A stretch of 64,000 nt of DNA from Clarkia xantiana subsp. parviflora (Eukaryota; Streptophyta; Magnoliopsida; Myrtales; Onagraceae), in assembly GCA_036873135.1 (NCBI GenBank), contig JAPTYO010000014.1, forward strand, positions 1,073,101 through 1,137,100, read 5' to 3'. Made by a program: the position numbers and the translations under genes. The notes beneath the pieces were generated by a model. It did no database searches. It had not been told where the DNA came from and worked only from the letters and a program-made list of their open reading frames with translations. Each line of letters begins with the position of its first letter. Positions within the stretch are counted from its first letter, which is position 1. Below, in pieces: positions 10,468 to 23,416 of this stretch.

Positions 10468-12140
10468 ATCACAAGACAGAAACCTCCACACCTAGGGCAA
10501 GAGCTGCAGTCGAATCACCAGCAAATGAAGAAGACAGCCCAATTTCAGCTCACATTATCAATTCTGTGCTCAAATTGCAGAACCGAGACCTAAAAACTGT
10601 TCATCTGCAATTTGAACGGATTTCCGCGGGACGAAACTTTTACGGCGTTAAACAACTCCGACGACGACGAAAAGAGGAGATCAGTGGGGTACTATTTCAC
10701 AGTCTGATCAATGGTAGTAAAATGAGGGTTTACCGGTACAGTGACGAAGCCTCTCCTCCTTCTGAATCTTCTCCCTCGGTTAGAACTTCATTTGTAAGAA
10801 ATGGAATAAGAATATCGTCGTGTTCAATAATGGAGTTGGCTTTAGGCTTCAACCTTCAGATAATAATGGGCTTTCCTCTGTGTTTTTCGGAAAGCCCAGA
10901 TTTGTGGGCCTCCCAAGCCTGCCTTTCCAAGATAAACATTGACATTCCACTTTTGCCCCTCAAGATCAACATGGTTATTCAATCCCATCGGTTGATTATT
11001 ATTTATTACCACACAAAAAAATCAGTTTGTATATAAAATAATACGGTTTGTATTGATTATGTGGCTTGTATGGGATTAAATAAAAACTAATCTAAAATAA
11101 GGTAATTGCCCTAAATTTTTTTTTGTAGAAATCCATATTTTTATTGTAATTTAAGATAAGATTTGTAACGATAAGACTTTTGATAATAAGAAGTCAAAAA
11201 ATCGATGATAATATTTCGTCATAAGTTAGCAATTCGTGCATTTACCAAACTTCAACTACAATTTAATAACTAATTAATCCCAAATTTTAGGTAAATCACT
11301 TGAAAGATTTACTTCTTTTTTCGACAATATTGAGTGCAATATGATCTACAAATCGCATCCAATCCTTTATCACTTTCCAACAAAACACATACATACATTT
11401 TCTAGATTAATTTTGGCACCATTGTATCGGGCCATCGGCACGTACTCTTACCTTTTATACGGTGAACTTATTATAGTATACGCATAGAAAAGGTACATAC
11501 AAGTTACATTGATCAGTTAGGTAACTTCTATGTGACTTGTTAGTTGTTAGTTGATGTGAAACAACATGCTTTGTCGTCTCCAATTCATTCTACGCAGTTG
11601 AAACCGTACATTCATCATGTTGTCGGACATTTTGGGGATTTTTTTTTACCATAGTTACCAATTATTCATGGTTTTTTTAACTTTATAGTATATCTTATTC
11701 GTAGAAAAAAAGCGGCAAAAGAAAGTTTTTAACGTAAAATGCATAAAAACGTATTACAAATAGTTTTACATAGCATTATTTAAAAATTAAACTCATTTAT
11801 TTTTACATAATATATTAATTATATTTAAAGAATGCATTATGCAAGCCGACGTCAAATAGATTTCAGATCTATTCAGGCTTAAAGTCCGTTTGAGATTGCG
11901 AATGTAAAATTATTCATGCATATTAGTTTACTCTTTACGACATGATCTGATGCGAATATGAATTTATATTCTAAAATTTACAAGTAACATACAATAAAAT
12001 CTCAAATTTGAAGTATTGGACCACTTGTAAGGTCCCAACACTTCTTACTTTACGTTCGTCGGAGGCTAGTCTTAATAACGAGAGTGGCCAAATGTTGTTG
12101 AGAAAGAGACTACTCCACGTGATGGTAGGGTTACGAATAC
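10468..12140. other. Intergenic; upstream region of the PHD gene
   Basis: Includes the probable promoter and 5' leader of the minus-strand PHD gene (10468 to roughly 10800). An open frame on the + strand here is antisense to that leader and has no family features. The remainder to 12140 is AT-rich spacer with no gene seen. Confidence 0.5.
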
Positions 12141-12483
12141 GATATATGAATTTTTTTTAAGTGATCATTTGACAGTTGATAAATACAAAAATGTTAATAA
12201 ATGTAACATAATTATGAATATAATTACATAAATATAACATAATTATGCATATAATTATTGATGCACTTTAAAAAAGCGGCGAGCTGCTACATCAGCTTGT
12301 CATATTAGCTCGTCACTCTTTCAAAGTGCGGCGAGTTGACGTGACTTGCATGAAACTGCATACGTGCAGTATTCCAGTCAGCATGCCACATCAGCTCGCC
12401 GCTCATTCAAAGTGTCCAATAATTATTAACATTTTTTGTATTTTGCATCTGTGAAATTGTCCATTGATAAAAAATTCACGATA
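12141..12483. mobile_element. MITE with GCGGCGAG-rich core
   Basis: Ends are inverted (ATGAATTTTTTTTAAGTGAT on the left; the right end mirrors a GTGAATTTTTTATCAATGGA form), and pairing continues through the AAAAATGTTAATAA segment and AGCGGCGAGCTG. The short core repeats GCGGCGAG and CGTGAC motifs. No coding capacity. The target duplication is unclear. Confidence 0.65.
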
Positions 12484-12891
12484 TTGTGACAAAAAATGTT
12501 CTCTAAATCCACTCATCATTTTTAATTTAATTAAATTAAATTTAAAATGAATAATAATAAATTAAATATCATAATATATATAACTGCAAAAAGTACCGAG
12601 AACTAAGAAGTGAGAGTTTCTGGCATTCTGCTGAGAAAGAGACACGAGAATTTTGGGCGACTTGGACGATGGAAATGGCAATTCATCATCTTCTTCTCCG
12701 TATTAATGCACAGAAGAAGACATAACGACGACTTCTCATCATCTGAAACTGTACGGAATAGAATCTGAGAATGGAGAATTTGTTCATCAAGTTTATTTAA
12801 CTAATTACGTACACAGCTAGCGAATATTCCTCAAGTTTAACAAAATGCTGCATGATTATCAGTAGAGAAGTGATCCTTCTTCGTGGAATCA

Positions 12892-13872
12892 TCACTTGCA
12901 TTTCTCTGGTTCACATCTGCACCACTCGAATCGTCCTTCCAATGGCTCCTCCTTGGCGAAATCGAAGTTGTACCTGCGTTTCAATTTGAATTTTGAAAAA
13001 TCTGCAATCGATTTTTCCAGAAACTAAGCACAATCGGAAGTTTTACTTACTTCTTCTTGAAATACTGGAGATTTTCTGCCTCGGTGACGGCGAAGAAATC
13101 CTCGATCTCAGCTATAGTTGGCTTCGTAATCTCCAGAGATTCAACTTTCGGTGACGATCGGAGGTCATCAGCGTCCGTCGGGATTTGGAATTCCTCCTTT
13201 AACGCATCCATGTCCAACTCTTCTTCTACCTTGCTAGAAGACGCATCGTTTTCTCTGCTGCAATTCAAATTCAAATTCAAATTCAAATCCATAATAGTAT
13301 CTCTTCAGCGAAGACGAAGGGAGGGAAAATAGATTGAACTTCTATGCAGCACTCGTATTTATAGCATCGGAATTAAATGCAGATCCGCCGCCGATCCAAT
13401 TTCGAATTCCGAATTTAAAAAGATCGGCAGTTTCATTTCAAATCGAACTTCGGATTCCGTGCCTGGAGAATGTACGTAAGAGTTAATTAAGAGACCTTCG
13501 ATCTCCGCATAAATGCGGCGGCGCCGTCGATGTACCAGCTCCCGCTTTCCCATGCTGCAACCAAACGAAACGCAGAGAATTCAAAACCTAGAAATTAAAT
13601 AAACGCAAAGAGAGACGATCAATAATTCACTGCGCGTCTGTTCAATTCCGAAACTCCACCTCCAGATCTGCGAATTCCAGCTTCTTATCCTCCTCCGTAT
13701 AGATCAAACCTTCGCTTAACCAGCAGGAAACTGACACTTCATCGTCGGAGCTTGCATTCCCGGAAAACTTGAAATCAACTCCGATCTTCCTTCTCTTGAC
13801 AGATCCGCCGGAGTTAGCAGTTTCAAGTGGTGGTCGAGATCTCCGTCTCACTCCTGCCGTCGCCATATCCAT
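12892..13872 (-). CDS. KRP: Cyclin-dependent kinase inhibitor, KRP/ICK family
   Basis: KRPs bind cyclin/CDK complexes in the nucleus and restrain the cell cycle and endoreduplication (family knowledge). Exons on the minus strand: 13872..13660, 13554..13496, 13257..13051, 12973..12892; 561 nt, 186 residues. The diagnostic C-terminal CDK-inhibitor domain spans the last two exons: TIAEIEDFFAVTEAENLQYF, then KYNFDFAKEEPLEGRFEW, matching the plant and Kip/CIP core. The tail is CRCEPEKCK. The N-terminus has an RRRSR cluster and SVKRRK, a likely nuclear signal. The start is the first ATG; a second (MAT) lies two codons on. A TATA box lies upstream at 14038-14045. The middle exon of 59 nt is the least certain. 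KRP members cannot be told apart by eye; KRP1/KRP2-like is possible. Confidence 0.9.
13356..13363 (-). promoter_or_regulatory. Possible internal TATA box within KRP intron 2
   Basis: Minus strand reads TATAAATA inside intron 2, about 64 bp upstream of an in-frame ATG (13292-13290) that runs straight into KRP exon 3. It could drive a 107-residue short form keeping the CDK-inhibitor domain. This is inference; it may be chance in AT-rich DNA. Confidence 0.35.
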
Positions 13873-14037
13873 TACTGCGTTCCTCCGAAGCTCTAGCTAC
13901 TCTCCTTCCTTCTCTAGACCGATGTTGTCATCTGCTTCTCAAATCTCGTGGTGGTGATGGTGGTAATGATGATGGAGAAAGCCGAGAATTGTGGTCCTTC
14001 TAATAACTTGCCATAACAAAGATGAATTTAATAAGAG

Positions 14038-14045
14038 TATTTATA
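14038..14045 (-). promoter_or_regulatory. TATA box of the KRP gene
   Basis: Minus strand reads TATAAATA about 165 bp upstream of the KRP start codon, leaving room for a leader of about 135 nt. Sequence and spacing fit a plant core promoter; no experimental support. Confidence 0.55.
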
Positions 14046-17000
14046 GCAGATGAAGTTTATTTAATTTATGTAATTATGTATGTATGGATGCAAAAAATTC
14101 GTTATATTCTATACTTTGATAAGCTTGCACCAAGTATATCCTTTTGGACAAAATCAATCACTTATTTATAGAGGAAGAGGATAATGTTTTTATATACTTT
14201 AGGGTTTGTTAATAATTTCAAATTTCTCACATAAATATATATATATAAAAAATAATGAATGTTTTTTACACTGATATTGATATATCTGATCTAATGATTT
14301 TTCTTTTATCTTAAGTGTCGATATTATAATAATAAGAGAATTATTACAAATGCAGAGCAAGATCAGGTTCAGCACCCACAACAAAATATATGGTTTTAAC
14401 CGAGTTTCCGTAACAAGAAGTCATTGCTGTAAAACTCAAACTAAGTACTGAAAAACTAAAGACATGTGCAGCTTATATAGAAGAAGCGCAGTCAACAACA
14501 ATAAAAGAGATAAATAAAGCATAACAAGATCCGGTAGTAAAGGAACAAATGATGTATACGACGACATCGGCTATACAGCAAAACGATCAAAGATGATTGA
14601 AAAAATCAATTTAAACGTTTTTTTTTCCTCACGGTGTGATACGAGGCAAATTCAAATTAAATTGAGTTTTTTTAGGGGTAACACCTATGATGTAAAGTGT
14701 TAATTATAAATATTTTTAAATTTTTAAAATTTGAAAATGAGTTGTAATATTATTTTATATATACCGAAGGTGAATTATTAATTCGTGAGTTGCATTGATA
14801 GTGCAAATTTATTGGCGTGACATATATGGTAAGACTTTAAAGAAGATTTAGAATATTATATCAACCTCCGACAATATCATGTAGATATATATTGGTTGTC
14901 TATGATGGAGCCAAATTAAAGCTTTGGCGATTGAGGTGACAAAAGCTCTATACTTCTCAAGAAATCCTTTTAGTTTTACATATCTATACTATATATATCT
15001 CATCTATTAATTTGAGCATGTTTGGTGATAGAGAATACAATTTTTCAACAGATGATGAATATGTATAGAATAAATGGTATAGCAAAATAAAAATGTTGTT
15101 CGCGGTTTTGTTATGTAAAAGTTGAGCACATGACTCCGAGTCGCGCGCTCTTAAATCCGTGTCTGACAACACGGTTGTCAGAACGACTATAAACATCTAG
15201 AAATTTGACGTTAGGTCAGCACACGAGACGTAGTCGCACAATTAAAATGTCTAATCCCTGATTATTCGTCTATTCATAGTATTTCATACCTAAACCTTGA
15301 AAAACGGTTAACAACACACGACTCGCAGTCGCACACTCAAGAGTGCGCGAATGGAAGTCGCATGCTCGTATATATTGGTAAAGTAAACTCACCATCCGTT
15401 ATATATGTATTTGAGTTCCATAAAAGCATCCACAATGATTTTACATAAATTGCAATATTTAAACTTGTCACGTAGACATTTATGTACACTTTAAGCAATA
15501 CGTAAAGTTGGGATACACATAAATAATATTAATATATGTTCTCCATTCGTTTTACTAAACTATATTCTTTAAATATATTTTATTATTAAACTTTTCAACA
15601 ACCACCAATAAATATTAACATTAATACAAAATTAAATCATTTATAATAAAAAATTAGTCGCATAATACATAGAGTATTCCTTAAACTTAATGAAGTTATG
15701 TAAAAATAGATATGTCCTACTTTTAAAAAATACTATATAAAACCATTGTAACGCGTTTTATACACTTTATATAAAATATATGTTTAACCCACATTTAAGT
15801 TTTAGATGCTCTAAGCTGGTCATTTGGGTGAATTTTTATAGATAATACGAATAATTTTATATATATAATATTATATGACTCCAAAATGTTTTAATGAAGG
15901 TGGTCCATGCATGCATGCGAGTAAACGGAGCCCCACGTGAGTCAACATCATTTCTACAGTGCTCTTCTGTACGTAGCCATAATAAATTTGTGATAAGGTT
16001 GCATGCAATAAAACAAATAGTCCTCCAAGTCATGACTTTTACTCATTTTATGCTCATACTTTGGATCTATTCACATTTTCACCTTTTTTCTTTGATAATT
16101 TTGTAGGTTTCTAGTAATATGGAGGGTTTTTACTTTTTATAGCAAGTTTCCATGGGCAGTACCAAATAATTATAGCAACATTGCTACATATAATAATAAA
16201 AAAAAAAATAATTTAATAAGCAATGGGGATATATATTGTGTTCATCGGCTAGTAAGAACAGTCGTTCGGATTTAGGACATTATAGGTGAGTTTTATAGTA
16301 AGCATTTATTTATAGTGGCTGATTAAATTATAACGTCACAACATAAAAAATTTAAAAAATCTTCAAAATATATGATATTGTGTTTTTGCTATTTGCATGT
16401 ATTATATTATTGCATAAATAAGGAATGTGGTGAATTAATGTCATGAACTCATACTTAAGAAAGACATACATGAGATACCAACAATCAAAAGGATCATAAT
16501 TATTCACTTTCATTATTTAGTGGTATGGAGGATAAAGCAAAAGAACCAAAAAAAAAAAGTAATTAAGTAAACTCAAAAATCATGATTAGATGGTGCACAT
16601 TATATTCTTTGGGGAATGGAAAAGGGGAATATTGTACAAAGACACCATTAACTTGGATCTACACTTCAATATTATATATATATATATACTGGCAATGTCA
16701 ATGGATCTTGCAGTTAGGTAAAGGTTAAATCAGTCTTTTTTTTCTTCTTTTTTTTTTAATTCAATTAACTAGGGAAAGGGACTTGTGGGGGAATGTAAGT
16801 GAAAAAGCAAGGAATCTCAAGATGATTCAGAAAAAGGGAAGACATATATATACTGATATAATATATATTAAGCTTTTTAAAAAAAAATATAGATGAGGTT
16901 AATATTAAACATATTTCAGTATAATATTTTTTGAACAATGATATGGAATCAAACATATTAAAAATATTTCATTATAATTCTAAATTTGTCATATTATTTT

Positions 17001-17097
17001 ATTTTGTACATTGATGGTCGATAAATACGGTCGGAAACTTTATATACTTGACGTCATTGATCGCAAAAAGCTCTTTAAAAGATCATAAACATCGTGA

Positions 17098-17099
<2 letters not shown>

Positions 17100-17146
<47 letters not shown>
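17100..17146. repeat. (TA)n microsatellite
   Basis: About 23 uninterrupted TA dinucleotides. Confidence 0.97.
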
Positions 17147-17148
<2 letters not shown>

Positions 17149-18428
17149 TGAGAGATTAATTAGCTTTATGTATGTATCGTCAACGCTAAAAACATGCATG
17201 TTTCTCTTTGTGTAGTGCAATAATGGTCCAAATCTCTCTCGATCTCCGTTCATTTATAAAAGCAATTTACACTTATTTTAAAACATGTTTTTTCTTTTTA
17301 TTATAGAAAACACTACTTTTTCACTTTTCTCTATTCTTCGATTCCATTTTCCTTTCTTTTTCAGATCCCATCAACCACAATGTTTGCCCCTTCTTATCTT
17401 TGAAAAGCAAAGACTTTTGGAGCTTACTTACCTTTCTTTCCCACACTTGCATGAAAGTTAGGGTTTCGCGACTGTGATTGCTCATGAACCGGTCAGATAC
17501 GCGAGACCCGACTCGAAATTATTGCGATACAAAGCATTCTACGGTACAAAACACGACTATCACACAATGTGGGGATCGTGTGTAAGAATATATTATGATG
17601 TTACAATATATTCTAATTATTGAGTAACGTAATAATATATAATGATTATATTATATCAGTATATATCTTTATGGTACATGTTCAATCTTGACAGCTCAAC
17701 TGGTTACTTAATAGACGTACCATATTAAAATTGATATAATAAATAGGTCATCTATCATTAACCAATAATAACTAAGAGCGGTTCTCCATCAATTGGTCTC
17801 TGCGTGAAAAGAAAGTGAGAAACCGATACATATTCCATACTCTAGGAGAATACTTAAGAAAATTAATGGAATCGATCAATTCCTATACTTAGTAAATTAT
17901 TCTGCATTATACATTATTTTTTGTAAACATGATCAAGATTCTGACAATTACTGCTTCCAAATTAACATTGAAATCTTTTATTCAGAGCGTTGAAGGCAGC
18001 TATGCGAAAAATACACAATACGTAGACCCAGTGAGGGGTCTGGTGTAATTTTTTGTTTGCAAATATCAATTTTTTGTCCTATCAATCATTCAAAGTGTAA
18101 ATTGTTTGATAGTACCATTATTGTTAACGGAATAAAACTACGTAATTGTGTCGTGTTATGTCGTGTCGTGCAAACTAAGCGACAACGACAATTGATAACG
18201 GTTTTGCCTCGTTGTTACAAAACATGGACATAAGGCAGTGTTTGATAGCGACAACATAAACGTCTTCACTACGCAATTAGAAAGTGGTCCTTTTCCCGCT
18301 AGTTAAAACTTGTGGACGTACGTATACGTCAACATCATGCATGGTATCCAAAGTTTCATGCAGAATGGACACACGTACGTTAAATTCGGCCCAAAATAAA
18401 GACACGTCATCACCACCTAAGGCCCAGG

Positions 18429-18492
18429 CCCAATTGTGGCCCGGAGCCAATTGTGGCCCAATTGTGGCCCGGAGCCAATTGTGGCCCAATTG
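18429..18492. repeat. 28-bp tandem repeat, about 2.3 copies
   Basis: The unit is 28 bp, built from CCAATTGTGGCCC and GGAGCCAATTGTGGC, repeated twice with a partial third copy. CAATTG and TGGCCCA motifs give it a much higher GC content than the surrounding spacer. No gene evident. Confidence 0.85.
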
Positions 18493-19857
18493 TATGGTAA
18501 TTGGGCTTCTAGAGCATAATTAATGTGCCCCAACTAATAATAGGCCTTGTCACCAAAAAAAACTAATAATAGGCCTAACCCTGTAATATGGGACCCAAAT
18601 TTAAATTCACCTATTGAAAACTGAGTCTCTAATTATTTATCAATATGTGGCCCAACAAAATATTTTATTTCTCAATAGCTTGAAGAAAGAAAAAACACAT
18701 TCCGTCATTTTCTTAGAAGAAAAAAACAACATATCGTATAAAGAAATATAGTTTTGCTTGATTAGGTTTGTTTTAAGGACTTAGTTATAGTATTATGAAA
18801 TTGTTGGGTTTATAAGTAAATAATAAAATAAAAATAAATTTATCTATGTATTTATGTGTGTATGCAGCTGTATGATACGCGGACGTGCCGACAAGTTTTG
18901 TCTATTCGTGTTAAATAGTGGTTTAGATAATAAATTTTTCATATCTATTATTAGGAAAAAAAAAACAGTTATGTTACAGCTCGTACACAGTGTTATGTGT
19001 CATAAATTATCACCCCTAGAAATTAGAATGTAATGGTTGGACATCTTACTAGTTGAACTAGCTAGCTGATGTTGATGTATATTCAATTTTTTATATATAT
19101 ATATATATATATTATATAAAAGACAGTTTCCGCAATTTCAGTTATAAAATATTAAGATTAAAAATCTCTGTAATGCGGTATTTTTAGTAGGATTTAAATT
19201 TATTTCACTCTTATAAATACAATATTTTTTTTCGGTTAGTCCAACTAATATTGAGTTTGTAGTTATAATATTGAGTTTGTAGTTATATCTATCTGTTTCA
19301 TAGCAAGCTGATTAAATGAGCTAGTTGAGAAGCGACTTGTACGTAATTTGCTATATATATCTTCCAAGTTCCAACCACATATATTCTTTATGGCCCGCAT
19401 TATATATATTCGCACCAACTGACCTACCAATTCATGAAATCCACGTAATTAATATATATAATATTAATTATTAGTGGGGTTCACGTAATTCAAACTCTAT
19501 TATGTTATTTAATTAATGAAAAACAAAATATTCATTGGCTTTTCACGTGAATATAATGAAAGCGACAACTTTTCAAACACATATATTAATTAATAAGTAT
19601 ATCAAAAGGCTACATTAAAATGCTTTATTTTTCCACGCGCACATATATATATTTGTATATTGTATATATACACATATAAAGATATAATCAATAATTGGAA
19701 ATGCTTTATATTAGAAGCATGGTTCGAATTTAATGATGGAGTTAGGTGAGTGAAAAATACGATTACTATTTGTAGTGTAGGCCCATCATTTAACGAAACT
19801 TATCCAAATGGACGTGCTTTCTATATACAAATTTACTATATATACATTATCTTATAT

Positions 19858-20280
19858 ATATGGGCCGGACCGGAACCGTTTAAAACGATTCAAACATAAG
19901 CTTATTGTTATTATTATTTTTATCTCGTTTAGTATGGAAAATTGGTCTTTTCAAAATTGGTTCTGGTCCGATTCGGAGTTATCTTGCCAAAATTAGTTCT
20001 GTTTTCGATCCAAAACATGTTCTAAATATAAATAATAATAAAAAACATGTTCTAAACTGGTTTAATGAAGATTTACACTAAATATAAATAATAATAAACT
20101 AATCTAAAACTAGTTTCGATCCAATTAATTAAAAACTAGTTCTACTAGTCCAAAATAGAACCAGTTGCACATAAGTACACTAACGGTCCTTAAACTGGTT
20201 CATCGTTTATAAAACTAGCATGTTTGGAACCGGGCCGAACTGAACCAGTTTCAAACGATCTGCTCTGGCCGGACCGTTTT
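19858..20280. mobile_element. Degenerate TIR element (possible MITE)
   Basis: The left end GGGCCGGACCGGAACCGTTT and the right end, which ends CTGGCCGGACCG, are imperfect inverses. Between them are repeats of AACATGTTCTAAA and AACTGGTT or AACTAGTT type. No coding region and no clear target duplication, so the boundaries are approximate. Confidence 0.4.
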
Positions 20281-21465
20281 TTTTTTCTTTTTCCAAACCC
20301 TATTATCCTAGCTTTCAACTCAACTATTTTCGCATAAGCACACATTCGAGTCCCCTAAGAAAATTTGTTGGGTTGTTTCACAAGGGTGTTTTATATGTTT
20401 CAGTTCAGAGAATAATGAAGATTATAAATATTTTTATATTTATAGAACTCGATTTAAAACATTTAAATAATGAATAAAACATTGAATCTATACACTGATA
20501 TTTACTAATTTGTCGAGAGCATCTTTCGAACATGTGCAAGGTTTATATATATATATGATGGGAAACACAACACATTGTCATTATTATGAGAAACATGCAT
20601 GTTTATTAAGTATTTGAGAGTCAATAGTAACAAACACGCTAGTCTTCGAAACGGGATGTTGTTTTAATTTTTTCTCCAAATTTCGAAGTCCCGATTTGTA
20701 GAAATTAAATATAATTATATATATATATATATTAATTTTTTGGCCAATAAAAATAATATATATATCTATTAAACTAAATACATCTGTAAAAAAGAAACTC
20801 GTCAATTTCGTGTACGTGACAGACGCGACTTAATTATAACAATTAACACATATTAATCGCATGTCAAAAGAGAGAGAGTAACCGAACTAACGGTAGAGAC
20901 TTTTTCAACCAACGACAAGGTCAAATGATCACAAGAAAACGGTCACCCGCCATTTCGATTGATTAACGCAATTATCGGGATCGAAAATTAGTTAAATACA
21001 AATTTGACTTAAATGTATTTGATTAATACAGTTAAATTTTCTTAAATCAGTTTTGTCTAAATCTATGTAATGATTAAGTTGTTTTTTTCTCTTAATTTTG
21101 GTTATTATTATTTTTTTCACCAATTTGTTTATTATTATTATTATTAATTAATAATAAGTAAACTAAAATTTAAAAGAAATTAAAAAAATATACATTTGCA
21201 GTTATTATTCATTCTTCTGCATGTACTATTTTTGTTTGCTTGTGTACATATATAGATGCATCGCTGACGCCGTTGGTTAAATATTTTGCAGTAGAAAAAA
21301 ATATTGACATTGTTATTATCATAATTACAAAATTAAATATTTAATTAATGGCACACACAAAATTAATAAATTATAGTGAATATTATTATCGAAACCCCAA
21401 CATAAGTCAAAGACTAGCCTCGAAAACAAAGAAGAAACAGCTGTAGTGCGTACCTCGAACTCCTT

Positions 21466-21562
21466 TTTAATTTAATTTAATTTAATTTAATTTAATTTAA
21501 TTTAATTTAATTTAATTTAATTTAATTTAATTTAATTTAATTTAATTTAATTTAATTTAATT
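21466..21562. repeat. (TTTAA)n pentanucleotide array
   Basis: About 19 consecutive, almost perfect TTTAA units. Each junction is also a TTAA or AATT palindrome. It lies 130 bp left of a hAT MITE. Confidence 0.97.
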
Positions 21563-21691
21563 ACTTGAGTATAGCTGCATAGTAGATTACGGTACGTCGC
21601 TTCAATTGTGTCAGGTTATATTTATATATTTAATAAAGGGATGAAAAGTTCAATTCCCTATCCTCAAACTTGTAATAAGTATTGTTTTAAT

Positions 21692-22324
21692 TAGGGATGG
21701 CAACGGGGCGGGTCGGGGCGGGTTTTTGCAGCCCCGGACCCGCCCCGCGGGTCGGCCTGGCTGACCCGGCCCCGGCCAAATGGGCCTTTCGGGTCGGGTC
21801 GGGTCGGGTCAACAATCCCGCGGGTCGACCCGCGGGGCCCCGACCCGCCCCGTCATATGAACAATTTTTTTTTTTTTTTTTTTTTTAAAACTTTTCAATA
21901 TTAAATACTTTTTTTTGTCAAAATATTACATTATATATAAATTCAAAACATAAATCTAACATCAATCAAATATAAACAACAAACACATCAAATTCATTAC
22001 AAATACAAATTTAAATCCAAACACCAAATTAACAAATCCTAATAATCTAAATATAAATCTATTTGGTCCATGTTATTTATATAGGTACTATATTAACCAT
22101 ATTTTTTTATTAAATGTTAGATCATATTAACATAAAAAAATTAAAAAAAAAAATTATATACATATGGATTTCGGGGCGGGTCTACGGGGCCCCGGGTCTC
22201 TAGACCCGGACCCGACCCGACCCGAGCCCGACCCGCCCCGGACCCGAGACCCGCGGGTCGGCGGGTCAAAACCGGGTCGGGGCCCCGCGGGTCAGCGGGG
22301 CCCCGAGACCCGTTGCCATCCCTA
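21692..22324. mobile_element. hAT-type MITE, copy 2
   Basis: Same family as 5506-6119: TAGGGATGGCAACGGG end, mirrored CCCGTTGCCATCCCTA end, GC-rich GGGTCGGGTCGG subterminal repeats and an AT-rich middle. A perfect 8-bp target duplication GTTTTAAT flanks it (21684-21691 and 22325-22332). It differs from copy 1 mainly by a longer T run near 21867-21886 and some substitutions, so the two spread fairly recently. Confidence 0.94.
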
Positions 22325-22332
22325 GTTTTAAT

Positions 22333-22930
22333 CCTTATACTTCAAATCAATTATAATATAGAATATGTGCATTTTAGCACACACAAAAAAGCTAGATTAT
22401 TGGGATAAGATCATAAAAGTAGGTTAAATAGTTGCGCTAATTATCAGATTGGTTAGATGAAGTTGGATAAATTGTTAATTAGATTTTTTTATACAATTTG
22501 TTAGGTCAAGTTGTTTATGGAAAATTTGTTAGTTCTGTCGAATATTCTATCTAATCCGAATGAAATTAGGTATATAGCTTGCATATGATTAAAAAATGTC
22601 GGAAAATTGACATAAAATGACATAATTGTCCTACAGTAAATATGATTTTTAGAATGCTTCTAATGTTCAGATGAAACCTTGTAATCTCTGTTATATTGAT
22701 ACTTATGAATGACTATGTGGATGTGGACAGTTCGTAATTTTATGTCATTTTTCATCTTTTTTTTATGTGCAAGCCACATGAACAATTCTGTTTAGATTAG
22801 ACAAAATATTTAACAGAGCTAGCAATTTTATTTTTTTCCCCACTAAAACTGCAAACTTTATTCATGAAACCCGATTACAAACCAATCTGAAGCTAGCAAT
22901 TTTTTCTTGAACGAAATCTAAATTAGCAAA

Positions 22931-22978
<48 letters not shown>

Positions 22979-23416
22979 AACAATTTACCTAAGTACTCAA
23001 ACTTCAAGTAATAATTAGATAATTAGTCCTAAATAGTTTCTTAGTGACATTTTCTCCAATTATTTATAATACAGGGGCCTTTTTGTACACAAAATAATAT
23101 TATTATTTTTTTTCCCACTAATACTTTTATTTTTCAATTTTAATAATTTAATCAAGATACAATTCTTTATCTCTTTCCTCTCTCTCTGTCTGTATTTTGA
23201 TTTCCACGAGGCATAAATCTGAATTAAAATTCCACCAAGTTGGCTCCTTCTCGCTCCTAAACCGACCGCTCCTCTGCGAGCTGCTCAGAGAAAAGCAGAA
23301 CTCTTGTGCTCATCTTTAATCCCAGTCAAACAAGAAGACGACGCAATGCGAGTTTGAGAAAAGGGTTTTTGTTCGAAGAACAGAGAGATCGCTTCTGCAT
23401 AATACGCAGAGCAGCC
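22333..23416. other. Spacer and upstream region of the sulfotransferase gene
   Basis: AT-rich, with a pure A run of 41 bp at 22935-22975. The final 250 bp (from about 23160) turn pyrimidine-rich and GC-richer, as plant promoters and 5' leaders often do, ahead of the ATG at 23417. No clear TATA box at a convincing distance. Confidence 0.5.
22935..22975. repeat. Poly(A) run, 41 bp
   Basis: Uninterrupted A homopolymer. No retroelement body was found next to it. Confidence 0.97.

Larger units (their letters stand above)
14046..21465. other. Gene-poor AT-rich spacer
   Basis: About 7.4 kb between the KRP promoter and the TTTAA array. No open frame looks like a protein and there are no convincing splice-linked frames. 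It contains a TA microsatellite (17100-17146), short TA runs (near 16675 and 19095), a small GC-richer tandem repeat (18429-18492) and a degenerate inverted-repeat element (19858-20280). Nothing else is recognised. Confidence 0.6.

Noticed and set aside
10437..11036. 199-codon open frame on the + strand
   Set aside because: Antisense to the first exon and leader of the PHD gene; no start context, domain or splice continuation.
18277..18523. Short open frames over the 18.43-kb tandem repeat
   Set aside because: Product only reflects the repeat unit (GHNWAPG-type periodicity); no start context.
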